DNA from: Deltaproteobacteria bacterium UBA7527
Lineage (GTDB): Bacteria > Desulfobacterota > Syntrophorhabdia > Syntrophorhabdales > Syntrophorhabdaceae
Assembly (NCBI GenBank): GCA_002478225.1
Contig: DLMV01000048.1
Coordinates: 1-13,412, forward strand
DNA length: 13,412 nucleotides
Reading direction: 5' to 3'
In this document: positions 6,493 to 13,389 of the stretch, piece after piece
How positions within the stretch are numbered: position 1 is the stretch's first letter
Layout: the number at the start of each line of letters is the position of its first letter
The notes under the pieces: generated by a model
Seen by the model: only the letters and a program-made list of their open reading frames with translations
Database searches by the model: none
Told to the model about the DNA's origin: nothing
Made by a program: the position numbers and the translations under genes

Positions 6493-7425
6493 ATGAAAAA
6501 GGTTGTCGACAAAAAGAAGATCCAGCAGGCAGCGTTTTACGTATGGGACATCATCAGGAGGCTTTTTAAGAAATACCAGCAGGACCACGGGAACATCATC
6601 GTCTCTTCCATCTGCTATTATGTGCTCCTGACCTTCATCCCCTTCACGCTCCTCTCCATCTTTCTCCTTGGTTATGTGATAGACCTGAGCCATCCCGGAG
6701 TACACCTGGTGAAATACATCAAGAACATCATACCGGACCCCTACAACACCCTGATAGTGCAGAAGTTCGTAAGAGAACTGAACGTCATCTCCGTATCGAA
6801 GAGGCTGTCGGGCCCGCTGGGGATATTGTTCCTCTTTTTCTTCACATCAAGACTGTTCGCCGTTCTGCGCCCTTCGTTCCATATCATCTTCGGCAGGAAC
6901 CCGAAGAGCTTTATCAAAGGCAAAGGCGAAGAGCTGCTCCTTACATCGCTCTTTGCCATTGTTCAGACCGTAATGTTCTTCAGCTTTATGTTCACCATCG
7001 TCGTTGAGGCAAAAGTGATCGGTGCGTTATCAGGCACCATTGGCAAACCGGCGCTTATCTACGTCATTTATATATTTTCCATGCTCGATATGTTCTTTAC
7101 CTTCTGTCTCTTCTTCCTGCTCTACTTTTTCTTGACGCCTGTCAGGGACAGGCAGCTTCTTTTGACCTCCACGATGATAAGCACCATCTTATGGCACGCG
7201 GGGAAATTCCTCTTCAAGTATTTCATCCTCCATATAGGCAGGCTCACGACATTCTTCGGCACCTACGGTGTTTTCATCGCATTCCTTTTCTGGATATATT
7301 ATTCTGTCTTTGTCTTTGTCTGTTGCGCTGAATTGCTTGCAGTGATGTCCGCAGCGCCTAACCGTGAGCCTCGGCCCAGCTATATCCCTTTCCAATCGCA
7401 ACCTTCAGAGGAACAGAAAGGGTAA
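6493..7425 (+). CDS. YihY/BrkB family inner-membrane protein
   Basis: A 310-residue polytopic membrane protein of the YihY (UPF0761)/BrkB family. The family is widespread, and its molecular function is not settled; the old name ribonuclease BN for YihY was an error. A basic, amphipathic N-terminus (DIIRRLFKKYQQDHGNII) leads into about six hydrophobic segments. Family marks are SSICYYVLLTFIPF (residues about 39-52), GPLGILFLFFFTSRLFAVLR, and GTYGVFIAFLFWIYYS near the end. The C-terminal tail after CAELLAVM is polar and not conserved-looking; its last 22 or so codons are antisense to the end of polA (overlap 7358-7425). The gene has its own promoter and lacks a ribosome site. There is no sign that it belongs to the peptide-transport operon. 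Confidence 0.9.
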   Translation: MKKVVDKKKIQQAAFYVWDIIRRLFKKYQQDHGNIIVSSICYYVLLTFIPFTLLSIFLLGYVIDLSHPGVHLVKYIKNIIPDPYNTLIVQKFVRELNVISVSKRLSGPLGILFLFFFTSRLFAVLRPSFHIIFGRNPKSFIKGKGEELLLTSLFAIVQTVMFFSFMFTIVVEAKVIGALSGTIGKPALIYVIYIFSMLDMFFTFCLFFLLYFFLTPVRDRQLLLTSTMISTILWHAGKFLFKYFILHIGRLTTFFGTYGVFIAFLFWIYYSVFVFVCCAELLAVMSAAPNREPRPSYIPFQSQPSEEQKG

Positions 7426-10006
7426 CGACCCGCTCCATCTCCTCCCGCACCAGCGTCTCCACTTTATCGACCTCTTCCTCTTTCACCTCGAAGAGCAGCT
7501 CGTCGTGGATCTGGAGGATAAGCCTGGAGGCGAGGTCCTGCTCGGCGATCTTTCTGTAGATATTGATCATGGCCATCTTGATGATGTCTGCGGCAGTGCC
7601 CTGGATGGGCGTGTTCATGGCGGCGCGCTCCCCGAGGCTCCGGATGTTCGCGTCGGCATTGCTGACCTCAGGGATATAGCGCATCCTGCCGAAGAGCGTT
7701 CTCACAAAACCCTTGGCGCGCGCATCACCGATCGTCCTGTCCATGTATTCCCTGACGCCTTTATGCTTTTCAAAGTAGCCGTCTATGAACTGCTGCGCGT
7801 CCTTCTGCGAGATGCCGAGCTCTTTCGAAAGGCCGAAGGCGCTCATTCCGTAAATGATCCCGAAGTTGATGACCTTTGCGGTCCTGCGCATCTCGAAGGT
7901 TATGTTCTCCGGCTTTGTCATGAACACGCCGCTGGCAACGGTTGTGTGGATGTCCCCGTCGTTGAGGAACGTCTCGATGAGAGCAGCGTCCTGCGACAGG
8001 TGTGCAAGTACGCGGAGCTCTATCTGCGAATAATCGGACGAAAGGAGGATGCAGCCCTTCTCCGGAACAAAGGTCCCCCGTATCTTCATGCCTTCCTCGC
8101 CGCGGATGGGTATGTTCTGGAGGTTCGGGTCGCTGCTGCTCAGCCTGCCCGTCGCCACGACCATCTGGTTGAAGGTCGTGTGTATCCTTCCCGTATGGGG
8201 GTTGATGAGCGTGGGAAGAACATCGATGTAAGTGTTTTTCAGTTTCGTCAGCGTCCTGTACTCGAGGATCTTTTTCGGCAAGGGGTGCTGGAGCGAGAGC
8301 GTTTCAAGGACCTCGATATCCGTAGAATAGCCTGTCTTTGTCTTCTTCACGGGCGTGAGGTTCAGCGTATCAAAGAGGATGCGTGAGAGCTGCTGCGGCG
8401 AATTGATGTTGAACGGCTCCCCTGCATGATCGTAGATCTCTTTCACGATGCCGCTGAGCCTTGCGTCAAAATCACGCGACAATTCCCCGAGGACCTTCCT
8501 GTCAACCTTCACGCCGGTCTGTTCCATATCTGCCAGCACCTCTATCAGCGGAAGCTCTATTGTATAATAAAGACTTACAAGGTCCCTCGTCTCCATGGTT
8601 TGAAGCAATATATCCTTCAGCGCAAATAGACGGCAGGCGCCGTCAATAAGCGTGGATTTCTTGTCCCCTGATGCAATATCAGCGTCGAGATATTCCTCAA
8701 TGATCGATCCCAGGGCGTAGTCCTTACGGAGGGGGTTTGCCAGGTAGGTGGCAAGCATAACATCAAAGAACTGCGGTCCTGCATTGCGCTTTTCCTTCTC
8801 CCCTTCTCCGCTTCCCCCCTTCTCCGCTTCCCCCCTTCTCCATTGCCGCTTCATCACCAGGAGGGGCTTCAGATTGAAGGTGATGATCTCGCCGGCGCGC
8901 GAGAGTATTTCATGGAGCTCTTTTTCATTCTGCGAGAAGGAGGCGCCGTCGCCGTCAAACACGGCAAAGCTCTCAAGGTGCAGGTCGCCGGAGGTCTTTC
9001 CCTGGAAGGATGCCGTGATGGCGACGGATCTCATATTCAATTGCGCAAGCCCTGTTTCCTTCCATTCCTTTTTTTCTTCACCCTTTGCCTTTATCTCCCG
9101 GTAGAGGGATGTAAATTCAAGCTCTCTGTAGATCCTCCGCAGTTCCTGAAGGTCCTGGCCTCTCATTTCCAGACTTGCAAGGCTTACGTCTACCGGCACA
9201 TCGAGCCGTATCGTCGCAAGCTGTCTGCTCATTGCAGCAAGGTCTCTTCCGGCCAGGAGTTTTTCCCTGACCGACTGTCTCTTCACCCCTTCAATATTGC
9301 CGTAGATCGCATCGATGGGTCCGAGAGTGCTTACGAGCTCCCGCGCTGTCTTGTCGCCGATGCCCGGCACGCCGGGGATATTGTCCGATGTGTCGCCGCA
9401 GAGGGCGAGATAATCGATCATGAGGGAAGGCTTGATGCCGAATTTCTCTTCCGCCTCTTTCTCGCCTATCAACTGGTTCTTCATTGAATCATAGATAAAT
9501 ACCTTTTTTGACAAAAGCTGCATCATATCCTTATCGCTGGTCACGATATATGTTTCCATGTTGTCGTGCTCTTTGAGCCCGTTCACGATGGTGCCGATGA
9601 TATCGTCTGCCTCGAAGCCTTCCATCTCGAGGATCGGTATCCCCATGGCATCAATGACCTTCTTCACGTACGGTATCTGTATCGAAAGGTTGTCCGGCAT
9701 CGGCGGCCGCTGGGCCTTGTACGCCTTCGATATCTCTTCCCTGAAGGACGGCGCCTTTGAATCAAAGACGATGACAAGGGTATCGGGGTTCTCAGCGCTC
9801 ATGAGCTTTTTCACCATGCTTATGAAGGCATAGACTGCGTTCGTCGGCATACCCTTTGAGTTCGAGAGGTGTGGGGTCGCATAGAAGGCCCTGTAGAGGT
9901 AGGAGTTGCCGTCAACGAGAAAAACCCTCCGGGTTTTTTGTTCGGCGTTCGGCGTTCGGCGTTCGGCGTTATCCGGCATCTTTGTCCCTGAGGTTTTCAA
10001 ACTCAT
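7358..10006 (-). CDS. polA: DNA polymerase I
   Basis: An 882-residue DNA polymerase I for Okazaki-fragment maturation and repair synthesis. The N-terminal 5' nuclease domain (about 27-310) has FEADDIIG (131-138), TSDKDMM (156-162) and CGDTSDNIPGVPGIGDKTA (203-221). The middle domain has lost the proofreading residues: no Asp-x-Glu motif, NLKPLL (378-383) instead of NLKYD, and no exo III Asp-Ala-Asp, so 3'-5' exonuclease is probably absent, as in Thermus and Bacillus enzymes. The polymerase domain is intact: SSDYSQIELR (656-665, Asp658), RRTAKVINFGIIYG (707-720) and IHDE (833-836). The ATG at 10006 has AAGGA at good spacing. The first 26 residues precede the conserved start VFLVDGNSYLYRAFYA and are partly encoded by a heptamer repeat. 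A low-complexity insert (residues 388-409) is encoded by a 16-bp repeat. The 3' end overlaps the convergent YihY gene by 68 bp. Confidence 0.97.
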   Translation of the reverse strand: MSLKTSGTKMPDNAERRTPNAEQKTRRVFLVDGNSYLYRAFYATPHLSNSKGMPTNAVYAFISMVKKLMSAENPDTLVIVFDSKAPSFREEISKAYKAQRPPMPDNLSIQIPYVKKVIDAMGIPILEMEGFEADDIIGTIVNGLKEHDNMETYIVTSDKDMMQLLSKKVFIYDSMKNQLIGEKEAEEKFGIKPSLMIDYLALCGDTSDNIPGVPGIGDKTARELVSTLGPIDAIYGNIEGVKRQSVREKLLAGRDLAAMSRQLATIRLDVPVDVSLASLEMRGQDLQELRRIYRELEFTSLYREIKAKGEEKKEWKETGLAQLNMRSVAITASFQGKTSGDLHLESFAVFDGDGASFSQNEKELHEILSRAGEIITFNLKPLLVMKRQWRRGEAEKGGSGEGEKEKRNAGPQFFDVMLATYLANPLRKDYALGSIIEEYLDADIASGDKKSTLIDGACRLFALKDILLQTMETRDLVSLYYTIELPLIEVLADMEQTGVKVDRKVLGELSRDFDARLSGIVKEIYDHAGEPFNINSPQQLSRILFDTLNLTPVKKTKTGYSTDIEVLETLSLQHPLPKKILEYRTLTKLKNTYIDVLPTLINPHTGRIHTTFNQMVVATGRLSSSDPNLQNIPIRGEEGMKIRGTFVPEKGCILLSSDYSQIELRVLAHLSQDAALIETFLNDGDIHTTVASGVFMTKPENITFEMRRTAKVINFGIIYGMSAFGLSKELGISQKDAQQFIDGYFEKHKGVREYMDRTIGDARAKGFVRTLFGRMRYIPEVSNADANIRSLGERAAMNTPIQGTAADIIKMAMINIYRKIAEQDLASRLILQIHDELLFEVKEEEVDKVETLVREEMERVVTLSVPLKVAIGKGYSWAEAHG
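8795..8841. repeat. 16-bp tandem repeat inside polA
   Basis: CTTCTCCGCTTCCCCC occurs twice in tandem (8803-8818, 8819-8834), followed by CTTCTCC (8835-8841) and preceded by another CTTCTCC (8795-8801). The period is not a multiple of three, yet the frame is open. It encodes a Gly/Glu/Lys-rich linker in the degenerate 3'-5' exonuclease domain. The coding strand carries three long G-runs. Confidence 0.8.
9940..9970. repeat. Heptamer tandem repeat at the 5' end of polA
   Basis: GTTCGGC repeats four times without a mismatch (9940-9967) and continues for three more bases. It lies about 12 codons after the polA start and encodes NAERRTPNAE. Because the unit is 7 bp, gain or loss of a copy would shift the reading frame. 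Confidence 0.85.
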
Positions 10007-10069
10007 AATTTTCCTTCATCATCTGGTCTCTCCGCAGACTTTATTCACTCCGAACTGCCGCGCAGCGGC

Positions 10070-10513
10070 CTATAGCGGGAAATATGTCTTTATCTTGAAC
10101 ATCCTTTTTTCAGGGAACCGGTATATCTTTAATCCGTAGGTTTCTTCAAGGTCTGAGAGCGTGCGGTCTATCTCGCCTGCCGTCTTCTTTGTAATGGTGA
10201 ACCAGAGATTGAGGTCGCCTTCCCGCTCGTAGTTGTGGGTAACTCCAGTCAGCCCGTTGATCGCCCGCGCTACTTCCATGATCTTGCTGTTATCAACATG
10301 CACGCCGCAGAGGACGCTCACGTAGCCGAGCTTTTTCCGTTCGAGTATAGGACCGATCCTCCGTATGATCCCCTTTTCTTTCAGCTCCTTTACCCGCTTC
10401 ACGACCTCCCTGCCGCTGATCCCGACCTCTTTCCCGATATCCTCAAACGGTCTTTCCGAGAGCGGGAACTCTTCCTGTATGAGGTTCAATATCTTTTTAT
10501 CTATCTCATCCAT
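10070..10513 (-). CDS. Siroheme decarboxylase-like protein, Lrp/AsnC family (AhbA/AhbB/NirDLGH type)
   Basis: A 147-residue protein with an N-terminal winged helix (about 4-55: DKKILNLIQ, then ISGREVVKRVKELKEKGIIRRIG) and a ferredoxin-like C-terminal domain. GVTHNYEREGDLNLWFTI (90-107) is the mark of the AhbA/AhbB and NirD/L/G/H branch rather than of ordinary Lrp regulators. Those proteins remove carboxyl groups from siroheme in the alternative heme pathway or in heme d1 synthesis; His93 lies in the active-site stretch. Normally two such subunits are encoded side by side. Only one is seen here, with no other heme gene near, so it could be one subunit of a split pair, a homomeric form, or a regulator. 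It is 63 nt ahead of polA on the same strand. The start follows TGGTATAAA by 12 nt with no ribosome site. Confidence 0.82.
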   Translation of the reverse strand: MDEIDKKILNLIQEEFPLSERPFEDIGKEVGISGREVVKRVKELKEKGIIRRIGPILERKKLGYVSVLCGVHVDNSKIMEVARAINGLTGVTHNYEREGDLNLWFTITKKTAGEIDRTLSDLEETYGLKIYRFPEKRMFKIKTYFPL

Positions 10514-10525
10514 GGGTATGATTAT

Positions 10526-10534
10526 TTTATACCA
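10526..10534 (-). promoter_or_regulatory. Extended -10 promoter of the AhbA/B-like gene, near-leaderless
   Basis: On the minus strand TGGTATAAA forms an extended -10 element 12 nt before the ATG at 10513. No good -35 box is seen at 17 nt spacing. No Shine-Dalgarno sequence lies between, so a 5' leader of about 5 nt is predicted. Confidence 0.45.
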
Positions 10535-10592
10535 ATTATGAAGAAAATAGGTACAGAATTACTTAAATCCTAGATCCTGTGTATCTAAGCGC

Positions 10593-10726
10593 TAAATCCT
10601 AATATCTAAATCCTAAACAAATTCGAATGTTCAAAATTCAAAACCTGTTGAAGAGCATGTGTTTGGAACATTTGATATTTGGATTTTGATATTGTTTCGT
10701 ATTTGGTGCTTAGATATTAGGATTTA
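10593..10726. repeat. AT-rich imperfect inverted repeat in the gap before the MFS gene
   Basis: TAAATCCTAATATCTAA (10593-10609) is the exact reverse complement of 10710-10726. Pairing continues inward with many mismatches through AT-rich sequence such as TTCAAAATTC. A further partial copy, TAAATCCTAGATCC-n-TATCTAAG (10564-10589), lies just to the left. The element occupies most of the 254-nt gap between the AhbA/B-like and MFS genes and is clearly more AT-rich than the genes. It has no coding capacity. Confidence 0.75.
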
Positions 10727-10767
10727 TGCTTGACACATCATGAGAGAATAGCCAAAAGATATCGCAT

Positions 10768-12399
10768 TCAGCACGACCCCGCTGTGTCTGTCTTCTTGTT
10801 CTTCACGGGGAACGGCTCGGCGAGGAAGTGCATGACCTTTGGCGGCTCCCCGTCAAGGTGAAATGAAAAAACGTTCTTCTCGACCTCTCTGTCCGCGACG
10901 GTGATCCTTTCATGCTGCCGCAGGTGTTCTCCCCAGGATTCGACGATATAGGATTCGATGTAGTGGCCGGGATCCGTAAGGTCGTGAAAGAGGTTCCACC
11001 GTATGGCGCCGTCGCGTCTGCGGATCGTTTTTAGCGACCGCATGGAATCTGTGAACTCAGGGGATCTTTTCGGGTCAATATGATATTCAACGACAACAAG
11101 GACGGGTCCTTCATCGAGATCGGGCTGGCAGGAAACGACGAGTGAAGGCCAGTGCATGGAAGGGTTCAGGTCGAGCCCTTCCCCGCTTACCAGCTTATAT
11201 TTCCGGGTAATGACCGTAGCGATCACCAGGCATCCGGCCACGACGTTCAGCGTTAAGGATATGCCTGCCAGGCCTGCTATAAAACCAAACAAGGCGCTTC
11301 CTCCTGCCAGGCCTCCGAAGAACGTGAGCATGTGCACTGATAAGACCCGCCCCCGCACCCAGGAAGGGATCACTGACTGGACAACCGCAATGAGGGTCGA
11401 TATAAGGATAAGCCAGACCATGCCGCCTGCTATCATGACGATCGCAAGAAAGATGAACGAATGAAGGTTTGCCATTGCAGCCATTACAAGGGCAAAGATA
11501 TTCGACGCAAAAAGAACTACAAGATTGAGCGAGAACCTCTCCCGGAGAAACGGCAGGAACGGAGCCCCGAGGAGCGCCCCGAACCCGAAAAAACCGAGGA
11601 GGATACCGTATCCCGATGAGCCAAGTCCGAGATATTCTTTAGAGACGATCGGCAGAAAGGCCCACAGGGGGCTGCAAAAAAAGGAAAAGAACATAGTATG
11701 GATCAATACCGCCCTTACCTCAGGGGCATGCCTGATATAGCGTATACCGGCCCGCATGGCGCTCACCATCCGTTCCTCTTTAAGAGTGCTCGTCCGCTGC
11801 GCTTTTTTCCATTGCTTTAAAACAACAACGACACCGAGGAACGAAGCGCCGTTCAGAATGAACGTTATGCCGGGCCCGAGGGCCGCAACGATCAAACCGC
11901 CGATCACCGGGCCCACCGCCCGTGCGAGGTTAAACCCCACTGAGCCGATGGCTATCGCAGCAGGCAGTTCGCTGCGCTCAACCAGCTCAGGGATGACCGC
12001 CTGCCATGAAGGGGCATTCACCGCGGCGCCCAGTGCAAGAAAAAAGGTCAGGACAAGAAGCACAAGGGGTGTTGTCATGCCGGCAACGGTCAGCACGCCG
12101 AGAACGATGGATGCGGTCAGCATCCATGTCTGCGTCATCAGCAAAAGACGCCGCCGGTCTATGATATCGGCGAGCGCCCCGGCCGGAAGGGCAAGGAGAA
12201 AAAAGGGGAATGTCGATGCGGTCTGGACCATTGCAACCATAAAAGGGGTGGGCGCAAGCGTGGTCATGAGCCAGGCGGCCCCAACCTCGTGCATGAGCGT
12301 GCCCATGAGAGATACGACGTTCGTCATCCAGAGCATCCTGAAGAACCTTTGCTTCAGGGGGCTGAAGGTTGATAATATCGTCTGATATCGGGACGGCAT
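10768..12399 (-). CDS. MFS transporter (MFS_3 type) with C-terminal soluble domain
   Basis: A 543-residue inner-membrane exporter of the major facilitator superfamily, in the MFS_3/enterobactin-exporter-like branch. The membrane part (about 18-398) has around a dozen hydrophobic segments and a loop 2-3 motif GALADIIDRRRLL (74-86); LARAVGPVIGG (158-168) fits motif C of drug:H+ antiporters. After residue 430 follows a soluble domain: GPVLVVVEYHIDP (431-443), FTDSMRSLKTIRRRDGA, YIVESWGEHLRQHERIT (484-500). It resembles a ferredoxin-like monooxygenase (ABM-type) fold, known on some members of this family. Which substance it exports is unknown. The ATG is 8 nt after an extended -10 element with no ribosome site. 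No partner gene is adjacent: repeats flank it on both sides. Confidence 0.92.
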   Translation of the reverse strand: MPSRYQTILSTFSPLKQRFFRMLWMTNVVSLMGTLMHEVGAAWLMTTLAPTPFMVAMVQTASTFPFFLLALPAGALADIIDRRRLLLMTQTWMLTASIVLGVLTVAGMTTPLVLLVLTFFLALGAAVNAPSWQAVIPELVERSELPAAIAIGSVGFNLARAVGPVIGGLIVAALGPGITFILNGASFLGVVVVLKQWKKAQRTSTLKEERMVSAMRAGIRYIRHAPEVRAVLIHTMFFSFFCSPLWAFLPIVSKEYLGLGSSGYGILLGFFGFGALLGAPFLPFLRERFSLNLVVLFASNIFALVMAAMANLHSFIFLAIVMIAGGMVWLILISTLIAVVQSVIPSWVRGRVLSVHMLTFFGGLAGGSALFGFIAGLAGISLTLNVVAGCLVIATVITRKYKLVSGEGLDLNPSMHWPSLVVSCQPDLDEGPVLVVVEYHIDPKRSPEFTDSMRSLKTIRRRDGAIRWNLFHDLTDPGHYIESYIVESWGEHLRQHERITVADREVEKNVFSFHLDGEPPKVMHFLAEPFPVKNKKTDTAGSC

Positions 12400-12407
12400 G
12401 GCTCAAT

Positions 12408-12436
12408 AGTATATCAGAGACGCGACGGGATGGGAA
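12408..12436 (-). promoter_or_regulatory. Promoter of the MFS gene, probably leaderless
   Basis: On the minus strand TTCCCA (12431-12436), a 17-nt spacer, and TATACT (12408-12413) preceded by TG-n (TGATATACT, an extended -10 element). The ATG at 12399 starts 8 nt after the -10 box, so transcription should start within a few bases of it. Confidence 0.5.
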
Positions 12437-12462
12437 GGCATGATCAGCTATCAGCTGATATT

Positions 12463-12527
12463 GTGAAAAGTGAAACGTGAGAAGTGAAAAGTTTTAAACA
12501 TTTTACATTTTACCTTTCACATTTCAC
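12463..12527. repeat. 65-bp near-continuous imperfect palindrome
   Basis: The stretch reads outward in both directions from a centre at about 12495 (GTTTTAAAC). The left arm, starting GTGAAAAGTGAAACG, pairs with the right arm, ending CACATTTCAC, at about 28 of 36 positions. Both arms consist of repeated GTGAAA/TTTCAC words. It has no T-run placement that fits a terminator for the flanking genes, whose 5' ends both face it. Confidence 0.7.
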
Positions 12528-12540
12528 TGGGTTAATAGCC

Positions 12541-12631
12541 TTACGACTTACGACTCACGGATGTTCCACGCCTCACGGGTTTTCAATCTCGATATACGAA
12601 CTACGATATACGATCTCCTATTATCCGTGAG
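12541..12631. repeat. Short tandem words within an inverted repeat
   Basis: TTACGAC occurs twice in tandem (12541-12547, 12548-12554). CGATATACGA occurs twice with a 14-bp period (12590-12599, 12604-12613). CTCACGGAT (12554-12562) and ATCCGTGAG (12623-12631) form a 9-bp inverted repeat around most of this. The block lies upstream of the isochorismatase-like gene and contains no gene. Confidence 0.6.
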
Positions 12632-12662
12632 TTGTTAGCCATGAGCTCGATTCGCGCATATA

Positions 12663-12691
12663 TTGACAAACCCCATGTAAATAGTTAGCAT
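12663..12691 (+). promoter_or_regulatory. Promoter of the isochorismatase-like gene
   Basis: A perfect TTGACA (12663-12668), a 17-nt spacer and TAGCAT (12686-12691). Transcription would begin near 12698, giving a leader of about 27 nt that carries AGGAGG at 12714-12719. This is a conventional leadered promoter, unlike those of several neighbours. Confidence 0.65.
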
Positions 12692-12724
12692 TATTGGGCA
12701 TATATTAATGAACAGGAGGTTATC

Positions 12725-13378
12725 ATGAAAAGATATTCTATTTCCACGATAGGATATGCAATAACATATGCCTGTTTTCTCATAGCTTGTTGTACTTTTC
12801 TCCCTTCTGCCCTGCCCGCCCAGAATATTATTGACGAGTGGAATACCGTGAAGGTCCCTGCAGCGCCGGAACTGAAACCTGTAACAATAGACGCGAAGAC
12901 AACCGCCCTCCTGATGCTCGATTTTAATAAACAGACCTGTAATGCCGAGAGGCGTCCTCGCTGCATTGCTTCTATACCAGGCGTCAAAAAGCTTCTTGCC
13001 TTTGCCCGTACAAAGGGCGCCTCTGTGGTCTACAGCCTCTCTCCCGGTGCTGCAAGCGCTGATATCGCTCAGGAACTTGCGCCCCGTGCGGATGAACCGG
13101 TCGTGACATCAGGGCCGGATAAGTTCCTCGGCACCGACCTTGAAAAGATCCTAAGAGGAAAAGGTATAAAAACAGTTATCGTCGTTGGGACAGCGGCTCA
13201 CGGAGCGGTCCTCTACACAGCAAGCGGCGCGGCCCTCAGGGGGTTCTCCGTCGTTGTGCCTGTTGACGGAATGTCCGCGGAAGATCCTTATGCGGAACAG
13301 TACGTTGCGTGGAATCTTGTGAATGCCCCGAGGGTATCGAACCAGACGACGCTGTCGAAGATGGACCTCATCAGGTAG
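12725..13378 (+). CDS. Exported isochorismatase-like hydrolase without the usual catalytic cysteine
   Basis: A 217-residue protein of the isochorismatase-like superfamily. The N-terminus (MKR, then a hydrophobic stretch 7-27) is an export signal; LIAC (19-22) could be a lipobox, or cleavage could follow PSALPA (residue 32). The core has LLMLDF with Asp66, GPDKF with Lys133, and IVVGTAAHGAVLYTA (152-166). Asp66 and Lys133 match the first two members of the Asp-Lys-Cys triad of the superfamily. The Cys position is Ala161, within AHGA. True isochorismatases such as PhzD and EntB also lack the Cys and have Ala-His-x-Gly here, so a non-thiol hydrolase is plausible, as is an inactive binder. Cys73 and Cys80 could form a disulfide outside the cytoplasm. 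AGGAGGT 5 nt before the ATG fixes the start. No siderophore or phenazine genes are near. Confidence 0.88.
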   Translation: MKRYSISTIGYAITYACFLIACCTFLPSALPAQNIIDEWNTVKVPAAPELKPVTIDAKTTALLMLDFNKQTCNAERRPRCIASIPGVKKLLAFARTKGASVVYSLSPGAASADIAQELAPRADEPVVTSGPDKFLGTDLEKILRGKGIKTVIVVGTAAHGAVLYTASGAALRGFSVVVPVDGMSAEDPYAEQYVAWNLVNAPRVSNQTTLSKMDLIR

Positions 13379-13389
13379 CAACGCCTTTT

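Noticed and set aside
7364..8386. 340-codon plus-strand open frame antisense to polA
   Set aside because: It is the mirror of strongly conserved polymerase motifs; long antisense frames are common opposite biased codon use.
10730..10735. TTGACA on the plus strand as a promoter
   Set aside because: No -10 box at 16-18 nt and no plus-strand gene downstream; it points into the 3' end of the MFS gene.
12463..12631. CRISPR-like array from the repeated words
   Set aside because: Units are short, directly tandem or palindromic, without regular spacers or cas genes.
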